Of a stretch of DNA of 49,011 nucleotides, positions 34,234 to 43,995 are shown one piece after another. This DNA is from Spirochaetales bacterium. GTDB lineage: Bacteria > Spirochaetota > Spirochaetia > Sphaerochaetales > Sphaerochaetaceae. The stretch lies in assembly GCA_028722305.1 (NCBI GenBank), contig JAQYHB010000004.1, positions 1-49,011 of the forward strand, given 5' to 3'. The position numbers were made by a program, and so were the translations under genes. Each line of letters opens with the position of its first letter. The stretch's first letter is position 1. The notes beneath the pieces are model-generated. The model saw nothing but the letters and a program-made list of their open reading frames with translations. It had not been told where the DNA came from and searched no databases.

Positions 34234-35228
34234 CATACGTGTACGTACTGGTTTCGGGAAGCGACGACCTCTACTACGAGCAGGCATTGATGTCGGTCAC
34301 GACACTCAGGATGCATATGCCTCATGCAAATGTCATCGTGCTGGTCGACGACAAAACCGAGCAATCCTTTCAGGCCCCGAACCGCCAGGCGTTGCAAGCA
34401 CTTGCCTCCATTGTTCCCATACCTTTTAATCCCGATGTCCCCAAAGTGGATCGTTCCCGCCTGATCAAAACGTCCATACCTTCCTACGTACAGGATTCCT
34501 TCCTCTACATCGACTGTGACACGATTGTCTGTGATGATTTGAGCGATATTGAGGACTTTCCCGCCGAAACCGCTGGCGTGCTGGACGGACATGTCCACCT
34601 TGCAGGCCACGTCCATCGGGACATGTTCCTGGCAAGGGACAAGAAACTCGGTTTTCACGGAACCAAAGCGTTGGACGGCAACATCAACGGTGGCATCATC
34701 CTTGCCAAAGCAGGAAAGGAAAGCCAAGAACTCTTTCGGGCGTGGAACGACCGTTGGAAGTATGCCGCCTATCAAAAGCATGACAAGCATGACCAGCCAC
34801 CGCTCAACGAGGCCAACTATCTGACAGGGATGCAAATGGCATTGCTTCCCGGCGAATGGAACTGCCAACCCGCCCACGGCGGGCTTGCCTTCCTAGGCAA
34901 GGCCAAAATCATCCACTACTATTCGTCCGAGATGCAAGGGAAATATTATGCTCCCTACTATCAATTGGCCGATAGGAAATTGCAGGAACGGATCAAACAG
35001 GCAGGAAGGATTCCTGAGGACGTCATGAAAATGCTGGGAAACCCCAAATTCCAGTTCAATCCCGTCCATATCGTATCCGACAAACGGGTGGTCTCCATCA
35101 TGCAGTCCCCATTGCTTTTCACCTTTGCGGAAATGAAAATGAACCATATCCATCTGTTCCATTTTTTTGAGAAACAAGCAGCCTTTGTCCGCAAACTCGG
35201 CAAAGCGGTACTTGGGAAACACCACTGA
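34230..35228 (+). CDS. Family 8-like glycosyltransferase
   Basis: This 332-residue cytoplasmic GT-A enzyme begins YVYVLVSGSDDLYYEQALMS, has VIVLVDDKTE, the DxD motif in FLYIDCDTIVCD, and NGGIILAKAG, the pattern of GT8-like nucleotide-sugar transferases. The C-terminal region is basic and may associate with the membrane. It is translationally coupled to the epimerase before it, and the dehydrogenase begins 30 bases later. A role in adding a uronic or related sugar is a guess from context. Confidence 0.8.
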   Translation: MTYVYVLVSGSDDLYYEQALMSVTTLRMHMPHANVIVLVDDKTEQSFQAPNRQALQALASIVPIPFNPDVPKVDRSRLIKTSIPSYVQDSFLYIDCDTIVCDDLSDIEDFPAETAGVLDGHVHLAGHVHRDMFLARDKKLGFHGTKALDGNINGGIILAKAGKESQELFRAWNDRWKYAAYQKHDKHDQPPLNEANYLTGMQMALLPGEWNCQPAHGGLAFLGKAKIIHYYSSEMQGKYYAPYYQLADRKLQERIKQAGRIPEDVMKMLGNPKFQFNPVHIVSDKRVVSIMQSPLLFTFAEMKMNHIHLFHFFEKQAAFVRKLGKAVLGKHH

Positions 35229-35258
35229 GAAGAACAGACAAAAAGAAGGAAACCAATC

Positions 35259-36443
35259 ATGAAAATCGCAGTAGCTGGTACCGGATATGTCGGACTTTCC
35301 AATGCAGTCCTGCTTGCGCAGCACAACGAAGTCACCGCTGTGGATATCGTCCCGGAAAAGGTGGCGATGCTGAATGCACGCAAATCCCCAATTGTCGACA
35401 AGGAAATCGAGGAATACCTGGCAACCAGGAAGCTGGACCTGAAAGCCACCACTGATGGGAAAAACGCCTATCGGGATGCCGACTTCATCATCATCTCCAC
35501 CCCGACCAACTATGACCCGAAGTTGAATTTCTTTGACACCTCTTCTGTCGAGGCAGTAGTCGATCTGGTCAAAGAATCGGGTTCCAAAGCCAGCATCGTC
35601 ATCAAGTCCACCGTACCGGTGGGCTATACACGAAAACTCAGGGAAGAAAAACAGTATCCAAACATGCTCTTTTCCCCTGAGTTCCTCAGGGAAGGCCACG
35701 CCCTGTATGACAATCTCTACCCTTCCCGCATTGTCGTCGGATATCCGAAGGGAGACGAGACGATGCGGACAAAAGCGGAGCAGTTCGCGGCTTTGTTGCA
35801 GGAAGGTGCCTTGAAAAAGGACATCACCATCCTGCATCCGAATCTCGTGGAAGCAGAGGCCATCAAGCTGTTCGCCAACACGTATCTTGCACTCAGGGTC
35901 GCCTATTTCAACGAACTCGACACCTATGCGGAAGTCCGGGGGCTGGATTCCAAATCGATCATCCAGGGCGTCTGCCTGGACCCGCGCATCGGAGATTTTT
36001 ACAACAACCCATCTTTCGGCTACGGTGGCTACTGCCTGCCGAAGGACACCAAGCAACTTCTTGCGAACTACCGCGATGTTCCGGAAAACCTGATTGAGGC
36101 GATTGTCGATTCGAACAGGACCCGGAAAGATTTCATCGCCGACCAGATTATCGCAAAGCAGCCCAAACTCGTCGGAGTTTTCCGTCTGACCATGAAATCC
36201 GGCAGCGACAACTTCCGTCAGTCCTCCATCCAAGGCATCATGAAGCGGATCAAGGCGAAAGGCATTCCGGTCTTGGTCTATGAGCCAACCATGCAAGAGG
36301 CTACCTTCTTCAACTCCGAAGTGACCAAGGACCTGGAAAGCTTCAAGAAGCGTTGCGATGTAATCATCGCCAACAGGTATTCGAATGAACTGGCAGACGT
36401 AAAAGACAAGCTGTACACGCGGGATTTGTTTGCGAGGGACTGA
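35259..36443 (+). CDS. ugd: UDP-glucose 6-dehydrogenase
   Basis: This 394-residue enzyme oxidises UDP-glucose to UDP-glucuronate with two NAD. It has the Rossmann loop [18 protein letters not shown], the substrate region [20 protein letters not shown], and the catalytic cysteine in [14 protein letters not shown]. Length is normal for the short bacterial Ugd. AGAAGGA precedes the ATG. The following GT4 gene overlaps by one base (TGATG). It provides the precursor for the UDP-glucuronate epimerase nearby. GDP-mannose dehydrogenases are related, but the short length and motif set favour Ugd. Confidence 0.93.
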   Translation: MKIAVAGTGYVGLSNAVLLAQHNEVTAVDIVPEKVAMLNARKSPIVDKEIEEYLATRKLDLKATTDGKNAYRDADFIIISTPTNYDPKLNFFDTSSVEAVVDLVKESGSKASIVIKSTVPVGYTRKLREEKQYPNMLFSPEFLREGHALYDNLYPSRIVVGYPKGDETMRTKAEQFAALLQEGALKKDITILHPNLVEAEAIKLFANTYLALRVAYFNELDTYAEVRGLDSKSIIQGVCLDPRIGDFYNNPSFGYGGYCLPKDTKQLLANYRDVPENLIEAIVDSNRTRKDFIADQIIAKQPKLVGVFRLTMKSGSDNFRQSSIQGIMKRIKAKGIPVLVYEPTMQEATFFNSEVTKDLESFKKRCDVIIANRYSNELADVKDKLYTRDLFARD

Positions 36444-37516
36444 TGGCTAAACCAATCATCATCGACGGAAACTTTTGTTGCAGGAATCTGACTGGGGTCG
36501 AACGGTACGCCTTTGAGATCTGTGCGAATCTGGATCCACTCATCCAGAAGGACCAGATTTGGCTGTATGTCCCGGCAAATGCCAAACATATCCCCACCTA
36601 CCAGAACATCAAGGTGGTCCGGTCAAAGAAGGACTGCACCAGCTTCCCCGTGTGGGACCACGTTCATTTCTCCCATTTCGTCGGGAAAAACCATGGCATT
36701 GCCTTAAATTTTGGGAACCTCACTCCCCTGCTCCATCCAGGCATCGTCTTCATCCATGACATCTATAGTGTCTTGCACCCAGAAGACTTCACGAGCCGGA
36801 GAGACAAGCTGGTCAATCTGTATGACCGGATGATGTACCGCCATGCAGCCAAGCATGGAAAGCTGGTCATCACGGTCTCGGATTTCTCCCGAAAGACCAT
36901 CGCCACCCAATACCATATCAAAGCCGAAAGTATCGCAGTCATTCCCAACGGGTGGGATCATTTCAAAACCATACAGCCAGAGGAATCGGTCTTTCAGAAG
37001 TTCCCCTGTATCAAGAGACATGCCTATTTCTTTACGTTGGGAAGTCTCTCCAAACGAAAGAACCTCAAATGGATTGCCGAGTATGCGGAAAAGCATCAGG
37101 ACCAGCAATTTGTCATTTCAGGTAAAGCGATATCAGGACTTATCCCTGACGCATTGAAAGTATTGCAGAAGCTGCCCAATGTGGTTCTCGCCGGCTACCT
37201 GTCTGATGGAGAGGTCAAGGCGTTGATGCAGAGCAGCAAGGCTTTTGTCTTCCCCTCGTATTTCGAAGGATTTGGCATTCCCCCGTTGGAAGCCCTTTCC
37301 TGTGGAACAAACATCATCGTCGCCAAAGCTTCCTGCCTGCCCGAAATCTACGGAAACTGTGCCCATTACATCGATCCGGACAACACGGACGTCGACCTTG
37401 ATGCTCTCCTGGAAGAACATGTGGAAGAACCTACACGAATCCTTCAGCGTTTCACCTACGTAAACGGGGCAAGGCAACTCTATGACTTACTCAAAAGGCA
37501 CAGCTTGTTACGATAA
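36443..37516 (+). CDS. Family 4 (GT-B) glycosyltransferase
   Basis: This 357-residue GT4 enzyme has the hallmark LGSLSKRKNLKWIAEYAEK after the linker and FVFPSYFEGFGIPPLEALSC, which carries the family E-x7-E. The N-terminal domain begins PIIIDGNFCCRNLTGVERYA. It uses a nucleotide sugar with retention of configuration. It overlaps the ugd stop by one base and converges on licD, overlapping it by nine bases at the 3' ends. The donor and acceptor cannot be inferred. Confidence 0.88.
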   Translation: MAKPIIIDGNFCCRNLTGVERYAFEICANLDPLIQKDQIWLYVPANAKHIPTYQNIKVVRSKKDCTSFPVWDHVHFSHFVGKNHGIALNFGNLTPLLHPGIVFIHDIYSVLHPEDFTSRRDKLVNLYDRMMYRHAAKHGKLVITVSDFSRKTIATQYHIKAESIAVIPNGWDHFKTIQPEESVFQKFPCIKRHAYFFTLGSLSKRKNLKWIAEYAEKHQDQQFVISGKAISGLIPDALKVLQKLPNVVLAGYLSDGEVKALMQSSKAFVFPSYFEGFGIPPLEALSCGTNIIVAKASCLPEIYGNCAHYIDPDNTDVDLDALLEEHVEEPTRILQRFTYVNGARQLYDLLKRHSLLR

Positions 37517-38314
37517 GAGATAGGCCTCGAACTGATGTTTTGCAACCTGCTGTTCCTTCGGAGGAAGCTTCATGTAATCCCCATAGATACCGCGAAGATA
37601 TCCATCATAACCAGCCACGGCCCGGTAGGTGTGGTTTTCAAAAGGCATGTCGACGATGATGTCGAATAACGCACGGGGTTGTTCTTCTCTCTGACCATAG
37701 CCGAACAAAGAAACGGCAATGGTTTCTGATTTCTCAAACGGATATTGCATGGCCATCTTGTTCAGCTTTTTGGCAAGCAGGTTAGCGGGGAACAACTTGA
37801 ACACGTAATACATACACATTCGAAATGCCCGTTTACCGGCAGTCTCTCCCTTTGCCCGTTTTTGATAGACCATCGAGTTAAGCCGCTTGAAGATGCGCAT
37901 TTGGTTCCAAAACCGTTTGCATCTTTTCAAATCGGAAGGCACCCCATCTTCGGGAAAGACATCCACGTAGACTCCGTAGCCTTGGATGGTTCGGGGATAG
38001 GATTCTTTCATCGTGGTACAAGTGTCGACAATCTTCGCGAACGGCAAGAAATAGCTCTCGTTGTTGAAACAGGTAAGGACACCATACCTGCCTTTCTCAG
38101 CAAAAACCAACTCAATCAGCTTCTCGTAGTCAGGACGCGGCAGAAAAATATCAATATCATCATCCCAAGGAATGAACCCACCATGGCGGACTGCACCTAG
38201 CAGTGAACCTCCGCACAGAGAATAGCGTAGGCCATGCTTCCGACAGATGGCATCAATATAGGACAAAATCTCCATCTCGATCCGCTTCAAACCTTCGATA
38301 TCAAGCTTTTCCAT
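37508..38314 (-). CDS. licD: LicD family phosphotransferase
   Basis: This 268-residue protein has the LicD/fukutin core: GLRYSLCGGSLLGAVRHGGF, IPWDDDIDIFLPR with the nucleotidyltransferase-type DxD, and GVYVDVFPEDG. LicD proteins move a phospho-alcohol (phosphocholine, phosphoribitol or phosphoglycerol) from a CDP carrier onto a sugar. The CDP-generating cytidylyltransferase six kilobases away would fit as a supplier, although no choline uptake or kinase gene is visible. AGGAG precedes ATG 38314. It is on the opposite strand to its neighbours, with a promoter likely between it and the flippase. Confidence 0.87.
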   Translation of the reverse strand: MEKLDIEGLKRIEMEILSYIDAICRKHGLRYSLCGGSLLGAVRHGGFIPWDDDIDIFLPRPDYEKLIELVFAEKGRYGVLTCFNNESYFLPFAKIVDTCTTMKESYPRTIQGYGVYVDVFPEDGVPSDLKRCKRFWNQMRIFKRLNSMVYQKRAKGETAGKRAFRMCMYYVFKLFPANLLAKKLNKMAMQYPFEKSETIAVSLFGYGQREEQPRALFDIIVDMPFENHTYRAVAGYDGYLRGIYGDYMKLPPKEQQVAKHQFEAYLLS

Positions 38315-38370
38315 ACCCGCTCCTGCCTTTACTTTACAATGGAATTTGGAAAAGGTACATTCAAGACACT

Positions 38371-39816
38371 ATGGCACAGAAATCCTTAAAGAAGAATGCC
38401 ACCTATAATTTCATCAAGGCATTCCTCAATCTTGCATTCCCTGTCATATCCTTTCCATATGCGTCACGCGTATTGATGCCGGACGGAATTGGCAAGGTGA
38501 ATTTCGTCAACTCCTTCATCGATTACTTCGTGTTGTTGGCAGGGCTTGGCATTGGTACCTATGCGGCGAGGGAAGCAGCACGAATCAGAGATAACAAGAA
38601 GGTTCTGGATGTATTCTCCCACCAGATTCTCACCATCAACGTGCTATCCACTGCCCTTTCCTACGCAATCCTGGGTATTGCATTCCTTCTTTCTCCGAAA
38701 CTCCACAGCTACAAAGCCCTTCTTGCCATCTCTGCAACGAAAATACTCTTCTCCACTGCCGGTATGAACTGGCTGTATACCGCCGAAGAAGAATACCGGT
38801 ATGTCACCATCCGCTCTGCTGTTTTCCAAGCCATCAGTCTGGTTTTCCTCTTCACGTTTGTAAAAGGCCCCGAAGACTACGTATGGTATGCCTTGATGGG
38901 GGTCCTTTCCAATGTCGGATCCAATATCTGCAACTTCTTTTACGCCCGTCGTTTCATCACTATCCGTCTTACCAGAAACATCGAACTCAAGAACCACCTC
39001 CGCCCTATTCTCATTTTCTTCGGCATGGCATGCGCCACCAAGGTTCATTCTGCACTCGACTCAGTCATGCTCGGATTCATGCTGGACGATTCCGCTGTCG
39101 GTTATTATTCTGCAGCCCAGAAAATCAAGAATTTGGTCTCTCAGATGATTACGGCAATTACAGGAACCTTGATGCCGCGTAGTTCATGGTATCTTGAACG
39201 AAATGATGTGAAAGGATATCAGCAGATGGTTCAAAAAGCTGGAAATGTTGCTTGTTTCTTTTCCCTTCCAGCAGCTATTGGTATCATGGCTATTGCCCGC
39301 CCGTTGATTGTACTCTTTAGTGGCAATGCCTATTTGCCGGCACTTCCATCAATGCTGGTATTGGCTCCATCGGTCATTACCATTTCCCTTTCTTCGTATC
39401 TGACCAATGTGATTCTCACTCCCCATCGGCTGGAACGTTTTTCCCTTCAAGCGCAAATTGTCGGAAGTGTCTTGAACATCCTGCTCAACACGTTCTTCAT
39501 CCCGGTCTGGGGAGTTTTTGGTGCATCGCTTGCCACCATGATAGTAGAGCTAACCATCATGGTGGTCCTGATGATCCATGCACGCGAATTCTTAAAAGGA
39601 AGCAAACTCCTTGATTCTTTTCTGCAGGCCTTCGTCGGGTCTCTTGCCATGGTGGCCGTTGTTTCTTTGGTCCTTGCTTCCATCGATAATGCGTTTCTGG
39701 AAATTATTGCGGGAACCCTGTCTGGCGCCACCACCTATGCCATCATCATGCTCTTGATGCAAAACCAGTCTGCATGCATGGTCCTCTCCATGCTGAAGAA
39801 GAGGTTACACACATGA
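38371..39816 (+). CDS. wzx: Oligosaccharide flippase, Wzx/MOP family
   Basis: This 481-residue polytopic membrane protein has about 12 to 14 helices. The N-terminal sequence NATYNFIKAFLNLAFPVISF and the region ASRVLMPDGIGKVNFVNSF are characteristic of Wzx flippases, which move undecaprenyl-diphosphate repeat units to the periplasm. It begins at ATG 38371; upstream frame is licD antisense. Its stop overlaps the start of the GT32-like gene by ATGA. No obvious Wzy polymerase gene is found in the window; one of the multi-helix GT genes or a gene outside may serve. Confidence 0.9.
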   Translation: MAQKSLKKNATYNFIKAFLNLAFPVISFPYASRVLMPDGIGKVNFVNSFIDYFVLLAGLGIGTYAAREAARIRDNKKVLDVFSHQILTINVLSTALSYAILGIAFLLSPKLHSYKALLAISATKILFSTAGMNWLYTAEEEYRYVTIRSAVFQAISLVFLFTFVKGPEDYVWYALMGVLSNVGSNICNFFYARRFITIRLTRNIELKNHLRPILIFFGMACATKVHSALDSVMLGFMLDDSAVGYYSAAQKIKNLVSQMITAITGTLMPRSSWYLERNDVKGYQQMVQKAGNVACFFSLPAAIGIMAIARPLIVLFSGNAYLPALPSMLVLAPSVITISLSSYLTNVILTPHRLERFSLQAQIVGSVLNILLNTFFIPVWGVFGASLATMIVELTIMVVLMIHAREFLKGSKLLDSFLQAFVGSLAMVAVVSLVLASIDNAFLEIIAGTLSGATTYAIIMLLMQNQSACMVLSMLKKRLHT

Positions 39817-40691
39817 TTGGAACCACTATACTTAAAAAGAAAATCTACCATAAGCTCCACCTTGATTCCGACAAGGTTGTCGAGTCATTCCTGACCAAGC
39901 ATTTCCACCAGGTAATCGACACCTACAAGAACATTCCGAACCCCAGTACCACAGAAGAACGAAAGAAGGCTCCCATCTTTGTCTGTTGGTGGCAAGGAGA
40001 AGAGAATGCACCGGAAATTGTCAGGATCTGCATTGCAAGCATCAAACGAAACGCCCAAGACCATCCAGTTGTCCTCATCACCAAATCCAACTGGAACGAG
40101 TGGACGGATATCCCAGATTACATCCTCAGGAAGGTGGAATCCTCACAGATTTCCTTTACCCATTTCTCGGATATCCTTAGGATGGCGCTTCTTGCAAGAC
40201 ATGGGGGACTTTGGCTGGATGCGACGATGTTTGTCGCCAATCCCATTTCTGAAACCATATTCTCCAAGCCTTATTGGACCATTCATCGTGAAGTAGCAAA
40301 TTCCATAACACGAGGACGCTGGACAGGCTATTGTCAAGCAGGACAACCGAATGCATTCATCCATTCCTTCTGCAGGGATTTCTTCTATGCGTATTGGACC
40401 AAATACGACAAGCTCGTCGATTATTTTCTAATTGATTACGTGATGGACATAGGATACAGGAATCTCCCCCATATGCAACAGCTTATTGATTCTGTTTCCC
40501 CCTCCAATCAAAGGGTATTAGATCTTGATCGTTCCTTTCATTTGGTCTACGAACAAGAAGCGTATCGTGAATTGGTATGCTCCCAGACTTTCTTTAAACT
40601 AAATTGGAAACGGACCTACGCTACCGATGCCGATGGCATGGTAACCATGTACCAGCATTTTCTTGATGAACAACGACCCTTTCTAACGTAA
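39813..40691 (+). CDS. Capsular polysaccharide synthesis glycosyltransferase, GT32-like
   Basis: This 292-residue protein has IFVCWWQGEENAPEIV, SFTHFSDILRMALLARHGGL and the DxD-type WLDATMF, the pattern of GT32/capsule-synthesis transferases (Caps_synth group). No signal peptide is present, so it acts on lipid-linked repeat units in the cytoplasm before flipping. It is translationally coupled to wzx and overlaps the manC 3' end by nine bases. The sugar is unknown. Confidence 0.85.
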   Translation: MIGTTILKKKIYHKLHLDSDKVVESFLTKHFHQVIDTYKNIPNPSTTEERKKAPIFVCWWQGEENAPEIVRICIASIKRNAQDHPVVLITKSNWNEWTDIPDYILRKVESSQISFTHFSDILRMALLARHGGLWLDATMFVANPISETIFSKPYWTIHREVANSITRGRWTGYCQAGQPNAFIHSFCRDFFYAYWTKYDKLVDYFLIDYVMDIGYRNLPHMQQLIDSVSPSNQRVLDLDRSFHLVYEQEAYRELVCSQTFFKLNWKRTYATDADGMVTMYQHFLDEQRPFLT

Positions 40692-41939
40692 CGTCACCAC
40701 GATGCAGACAAGAACGGAACAGGCCTTGATTTCCACTTCTTTTCCACAGGAGAACGTACTGCCCAATTGTGCTGAAGATCCATCAATCAGCCCGGAGCCT
40801 TCGATGACTTCCACCTGCATGCATTTGCCATTCAGGGAAAGCGTGGCACACATGCCTTGCTGGATGACGACCTTTGTCGTGACGCTATGCTCGTTTTGAT
40901 CGATGGTCTTCACCACTCCCCATTTCTTTTCCTCATACATGGGGCTTTGCTGGAACTCCTTCAGCAGGTCCTTGAGATGGGCGCTCTCCTCCTTCGAAGA
41001 GACAAGAATGCCATCATATGCGGCAACCACCACGGTATCCTTCATACCGGAGACCACGACAGGGATGTCCAATTCGTTGATGGCATGAGTGTTCTCGTTC
41101 TTGTCGGACATGATGACTCGACCATGTGTGTTGGTCGACATTTCGTCGGTCAGCGTGTTCCAGGTTCCCAAATCCTTCCACATGCCGACAAAAGGCACTG
41201 CTTTCAGATTTTTTGCCGATTCCAGCACTTCATAGTCGAAACTTCTCTTGGGAAGCTTGCCATAGGCGTCAAACAATGCATGATAGGTGGTCGGAGCATC
41301 ATAGCCCTTCAGCTTTTCCAAGACCAATCCGACCCGGAAGCAGAAGACGCCACAGTTCCAAAGCGCGCCTTTCTTGATTAATTCCCTAGCGACCGGTTCC
41401 TCTGGTTTTTCCTTGAAACCAGCCACATCAATGTATCCTTCATGCTTCTGGGCAGGCAGGATATATCCATATTTGGATGAAGGATAAGTTGGCTCCGCCC
41501 CCATCAGGACAATGTCGGAACCGGTGGCCTTGACCACCTGTTCCAATTTCTTCAACGTCTCGAAATAGCCGTCATCCACGTACGGGTCGACAGGAATGAA
41601 GCAGACCACGTCATCAGCCTTCGCTCCCATCTTCGAGACAAGGTATGTACAGGAAAGCGCGATGGCAGGAAACGTGTCCCTCCGCTCCGGCTCCATGGCA
41701 AGAGGCACGTCACCAAGTTCGGCCTGCAGGATTTCCTGCTGGCTGCGTCCGGCACAGACCAACGCACCCTTTGCCAAGCCAGCCCGCTCCAGCTGTTTCC
41801 AAACGCGCTGGACCATCGATACCTGCCTGGTTGGATCATACGGATCCGGGAGCAGTTTGATATATTGCTTCGACCTAAGATCATTGGAAAGCGGCCAAAG
41901 GCGCTTTCCGCTTCCACCGGACAACAGGACAACGTACAT
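40683..41939 (-). CDS. manC: Mannose-1-phosphate guanylyltransferase
   Basis: This 418-residue cytoplasmic nucleotidyltransferase makes GDP-mannose from mannose 1-phosphate and GTP. It has VVLLSGGSGKRLWPLSNDLR, the PVDPYVDD region and FKEKPEEPVA, then a short cupin-like tail, shorter than the about 470-residue bifunctional ManC/ManA type, so isomerase activity is not expected. A GAGGAG lies about ten bases before ATG 41939. It follows the Wzi-like gene by eight bases, so the two share a transcript. GDP-mannose would serve the mannosyl- or GT4-type transferases in the locus. Confidence 0.88.
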   Translation of the reverse strand: MYVVLLSGGSGKRLWPLSNDLRSKQYIKLLPDPYDPTRQVSMVQRVWKQLERAGLAKGALVCAGRSQQEILQAELGDVPLAMEPERRDTFPAIALSCTYLVSKMGAKADDVVCFIPVDPYVDDGYFETLKKLEQVVKATGSDIVLMGAEPTYPSSKYGYILPAQKHEGYIDVAGFKEKPEEPVARELIKKGALWNCGVFCFRVGLVLEKLKGYDAPTTYHALFDAYGKLPKRSFDYEVLESAKNLKAVPFVGMWKDLGTWNTLTDEMSTNTHGRVIMSDKNENTHAINELDIPVVVSGMKDTVVVAAYDGILVSSKEESAHLKDLLKEFQQSPMYEEKKWGVVKTIDQNEHSVTTKVVIQQGMCATLSLNGKCMQVEVIEGSGLIDGSSAQLGSTFSCGKEVEIKACSVLVCIVVTLR

Positions 41940-41947
41940 AGGACTCC

Positions 41948-43717
41948 TCAGAAGATGCTATAGGACGCACCTAGACCACATTGTACATCCCAACCATCAT
42001 TGCCGAAAACCCCATCTTTATTGCATACGTGCATGAAATCAAGCTCGCCATAGGTCTTCCATTTCTCGGTCCATTGCCTCTGGCCGTTGAAACCCAGCAC
42101 CAAACGACGTGTCGCATTCCAGAAACCGCCAGACGGGGTATGGGTATGATAGGCATCCTGCCCCTTCCACCAGTAGCTGTTCTCCACCGTCAGCGTCTCC
42201 CCTTCCATCCACTTGCTTCCATGCACCAGATAGAACAGACGGACCATCGTAGACCAGTCTCCAGGAACCGTGAACTTGCTGGTCATCTGGAACACGATGG
42301 AATCTCCCCCATAGGGGTATCCCATGGATTGATAGTCGTAATTGATGCTGCCATCAACCCACCGCCGGATGGCGATGATGAAGTTCAAGTTGTCGTACTT
42401 GTCAGCATCCGCAACGCTGGCAGGATTGGAAGCCCCACTTTCCTGCCTGCGAAGATATACATACGGATACGTATACGCGAACTCTACGGTGTTCTTCCAA
42501 ATCCCCTTGTCGGTTGGAAGGATGTTTTTCGCACCGAAAATGAATCCGAACGCATCAGGATGGACCGATGCAGAAGACGCGCTCTCGGAAATGACGAAGC
42601 GCATCTCGTCAATGGCCATCTGATAGTACAGGTTCCACCCTGGAGCCACAGCCCAATCCAGATCGAGCTGGAGAATGGAATTCGCATCGGAATTGATGTA
42701 ATAGTTGTGATAGAAGGTAAAGGGATTCAGAATACGGAAATCAAACACGTGATTTTTCGGTTGGTACATGATGCCTTCGGTCACGGCGAAACCAATCTTG
42801 TCATTCCACAGACGTAATTCAAAACGGTGGGCGATGAACATCTTGAACCCCTTCAAAGGGGAATCCTCGCTCCACGGATCCTTCCCCCCTTCATCCTCGT
42901 AGGTTTCCGCAGCCTGTATCTCTTCCGGCGAAGGAAAGGAAGAAAGCACGAACGTGTACTTGAAGTTTTTCTCATATGCGGTCAGACGCAATGCATTGTG
43001 GTACTGCACATGGCCGTCAATCACCATGTTGCCCGTCTCTCCTGCACCCCAGGAAATACGGTCACGACCAATTTCCGTAGTCCACCCCTTGCCACCAAAG
43101 GCAAGAAACGCACGGATGGGATAATTCGCATCGTACGATACCTTGTCGCCACCATAGAAAAAGGCGGCGTTCGTATCCAAATGATGCTCTCCAAACCAGT
43201 ATTGGTCCCAATTGTCGGTATGTGTCTCATCACCAACGAAAGTGTTCTTCGATGCACGAAAATCCGGGAAGCCCAGATAGGTATAGAAATGGTCGACAAG
43301 GAAGTTTTCGAAGCTGACCGATGCCAGCGGCGCACGCTTTTCATAGGTCAGCATCCAGTCATTGCTCGTATCAAAATCCGTATTGGCATGCCCATAAAAC
43401 TCCGGATTGAAATACGCGTCGAAATCAAACACCTTCTGCTCCGGGAACTGGTCGAGGATGAAACGGTAGATTTGCTGTTCATTGGCACTGAACAGGGACG
43501 CATCCAGCTTGCCTAACAGGAACTCGACCTCGTCTTGGCTCCAAGGCTTCGCCAACGAAGGAAGTGCCTTGCCCTGGGTGATAAAGAGGGTCTCGACCGA
43601 CTCATAGATGGGAGAATCCAGATGAAAGATGTATTGATGATTATCGCCAGATGCCATGGCCGGCAAAGCCAAGGTACAAGCGACAATCAGGACAGATAGA
43701 GATTTCAACGTATGCAC
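41948..43717 (-). CDS. Wzi-like outer-membrane capsule-assembly protein
   Basis: This 589-residue predicted outer-membrane beta-barrel has a signal peptide beginning MHTLKSLSVLIVACTLALPA (then MASG). The interior is rich in aromatic, alternating strands and includes TTEIGRDRISWGAGETG, a Wzi-like local sequence, and a terminal aromatic residue (SYSIF). Wzi surface lectins help attach or assemble capsule at the cell surface. I placed the start at GTG 43717, preceded by AAGGAG at about nine bases; the longer frame is not signal-like. It heads the operon with manC. The general outer-membrane role is likely; the exact ligand is not. Confidence 0.7.
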   Translation of the reverse strand: MHTLKSLSVLIVACTLALPAMASGDNHQYIFHLDSPIYESVETLFITQGKALPSLAKPWSQDEVEFLLGKLDASLFSANEQQIYRFILDQFPEQKVFDFDAYFNPEFYGHANTDFDTSNDWMLTYEKRAPLASVSFENFLVDHFYTYLGFPDFRASKNTFVGDETHTDNWDQYWFGEHHLDTNAAFFYGGDKVSYDANYPIRAFLAFGGKGWTTEIGRDRISWGAGETGNMVIDGHVQYHNALRLTAYEKNFKYTFVLSSFPSPEEIQAAETYEDEGGKDPWSEDSPLKGFKMFIAHRFELRLWNDKIGFAVTEGIMYQPKNHVFDFRILNPFTFYHNYYINSDANSILQLDLDWAVAPGWNLYYQMAIDEMRFVISESASSASVHPDAFGFIFGAKNILPTDKGIWKNTVEFAYTYPYVYLRRQESGASNPASVADADKYDNLNFIIAIRRWVDGSINYDYQSMGYPYGGDSIVFQMTSKFTVPGDWSTMVRLFYLVHGSKWMEGETLTVENSYWWKGQDAYHTHTPSGGFWNATRRLVLGFNGQRQWTEKWKTYGELDFMHVCNKDGVFGNDGWDVQCGLGASYSIF

Positions 43718-43995
43718 AGGATGCGTCTCCTTCCTCGAAACCACTTCAGTATTACGGAATAGAGGGAAAAAAGGAAGGCTTTCACCATACAGACTTGAAT
43801 GCCATCCAACCTGGCAAACACATAGGCTAGGAATGTCACGTGGATAAACGGCAAGAATCCTACCCGGATTCAGGAATCCAACAGATACACCCCGGAGCAA
43901 CGACTAGCTCGATATGAATACTGCGTCGTGACTACGGGTTGTTGCGGTATTGGTTTCATGGACCCATCGCATACTTAAGGAACGCGTTCTCCTTT

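Noticed and set aside
34893-36296. Minus-strand frame of 467 codons opposite ugd
   Set aside because: Ugd on the plus strand has all catalytic motifs; the antisense frame has none.
43901-43995. Second attachment repeat for the decayed element near the Wzi-like gene
   Set aside because: I compared this stretch with the tRNA-Pro 3' end and found no matching run of useful length.
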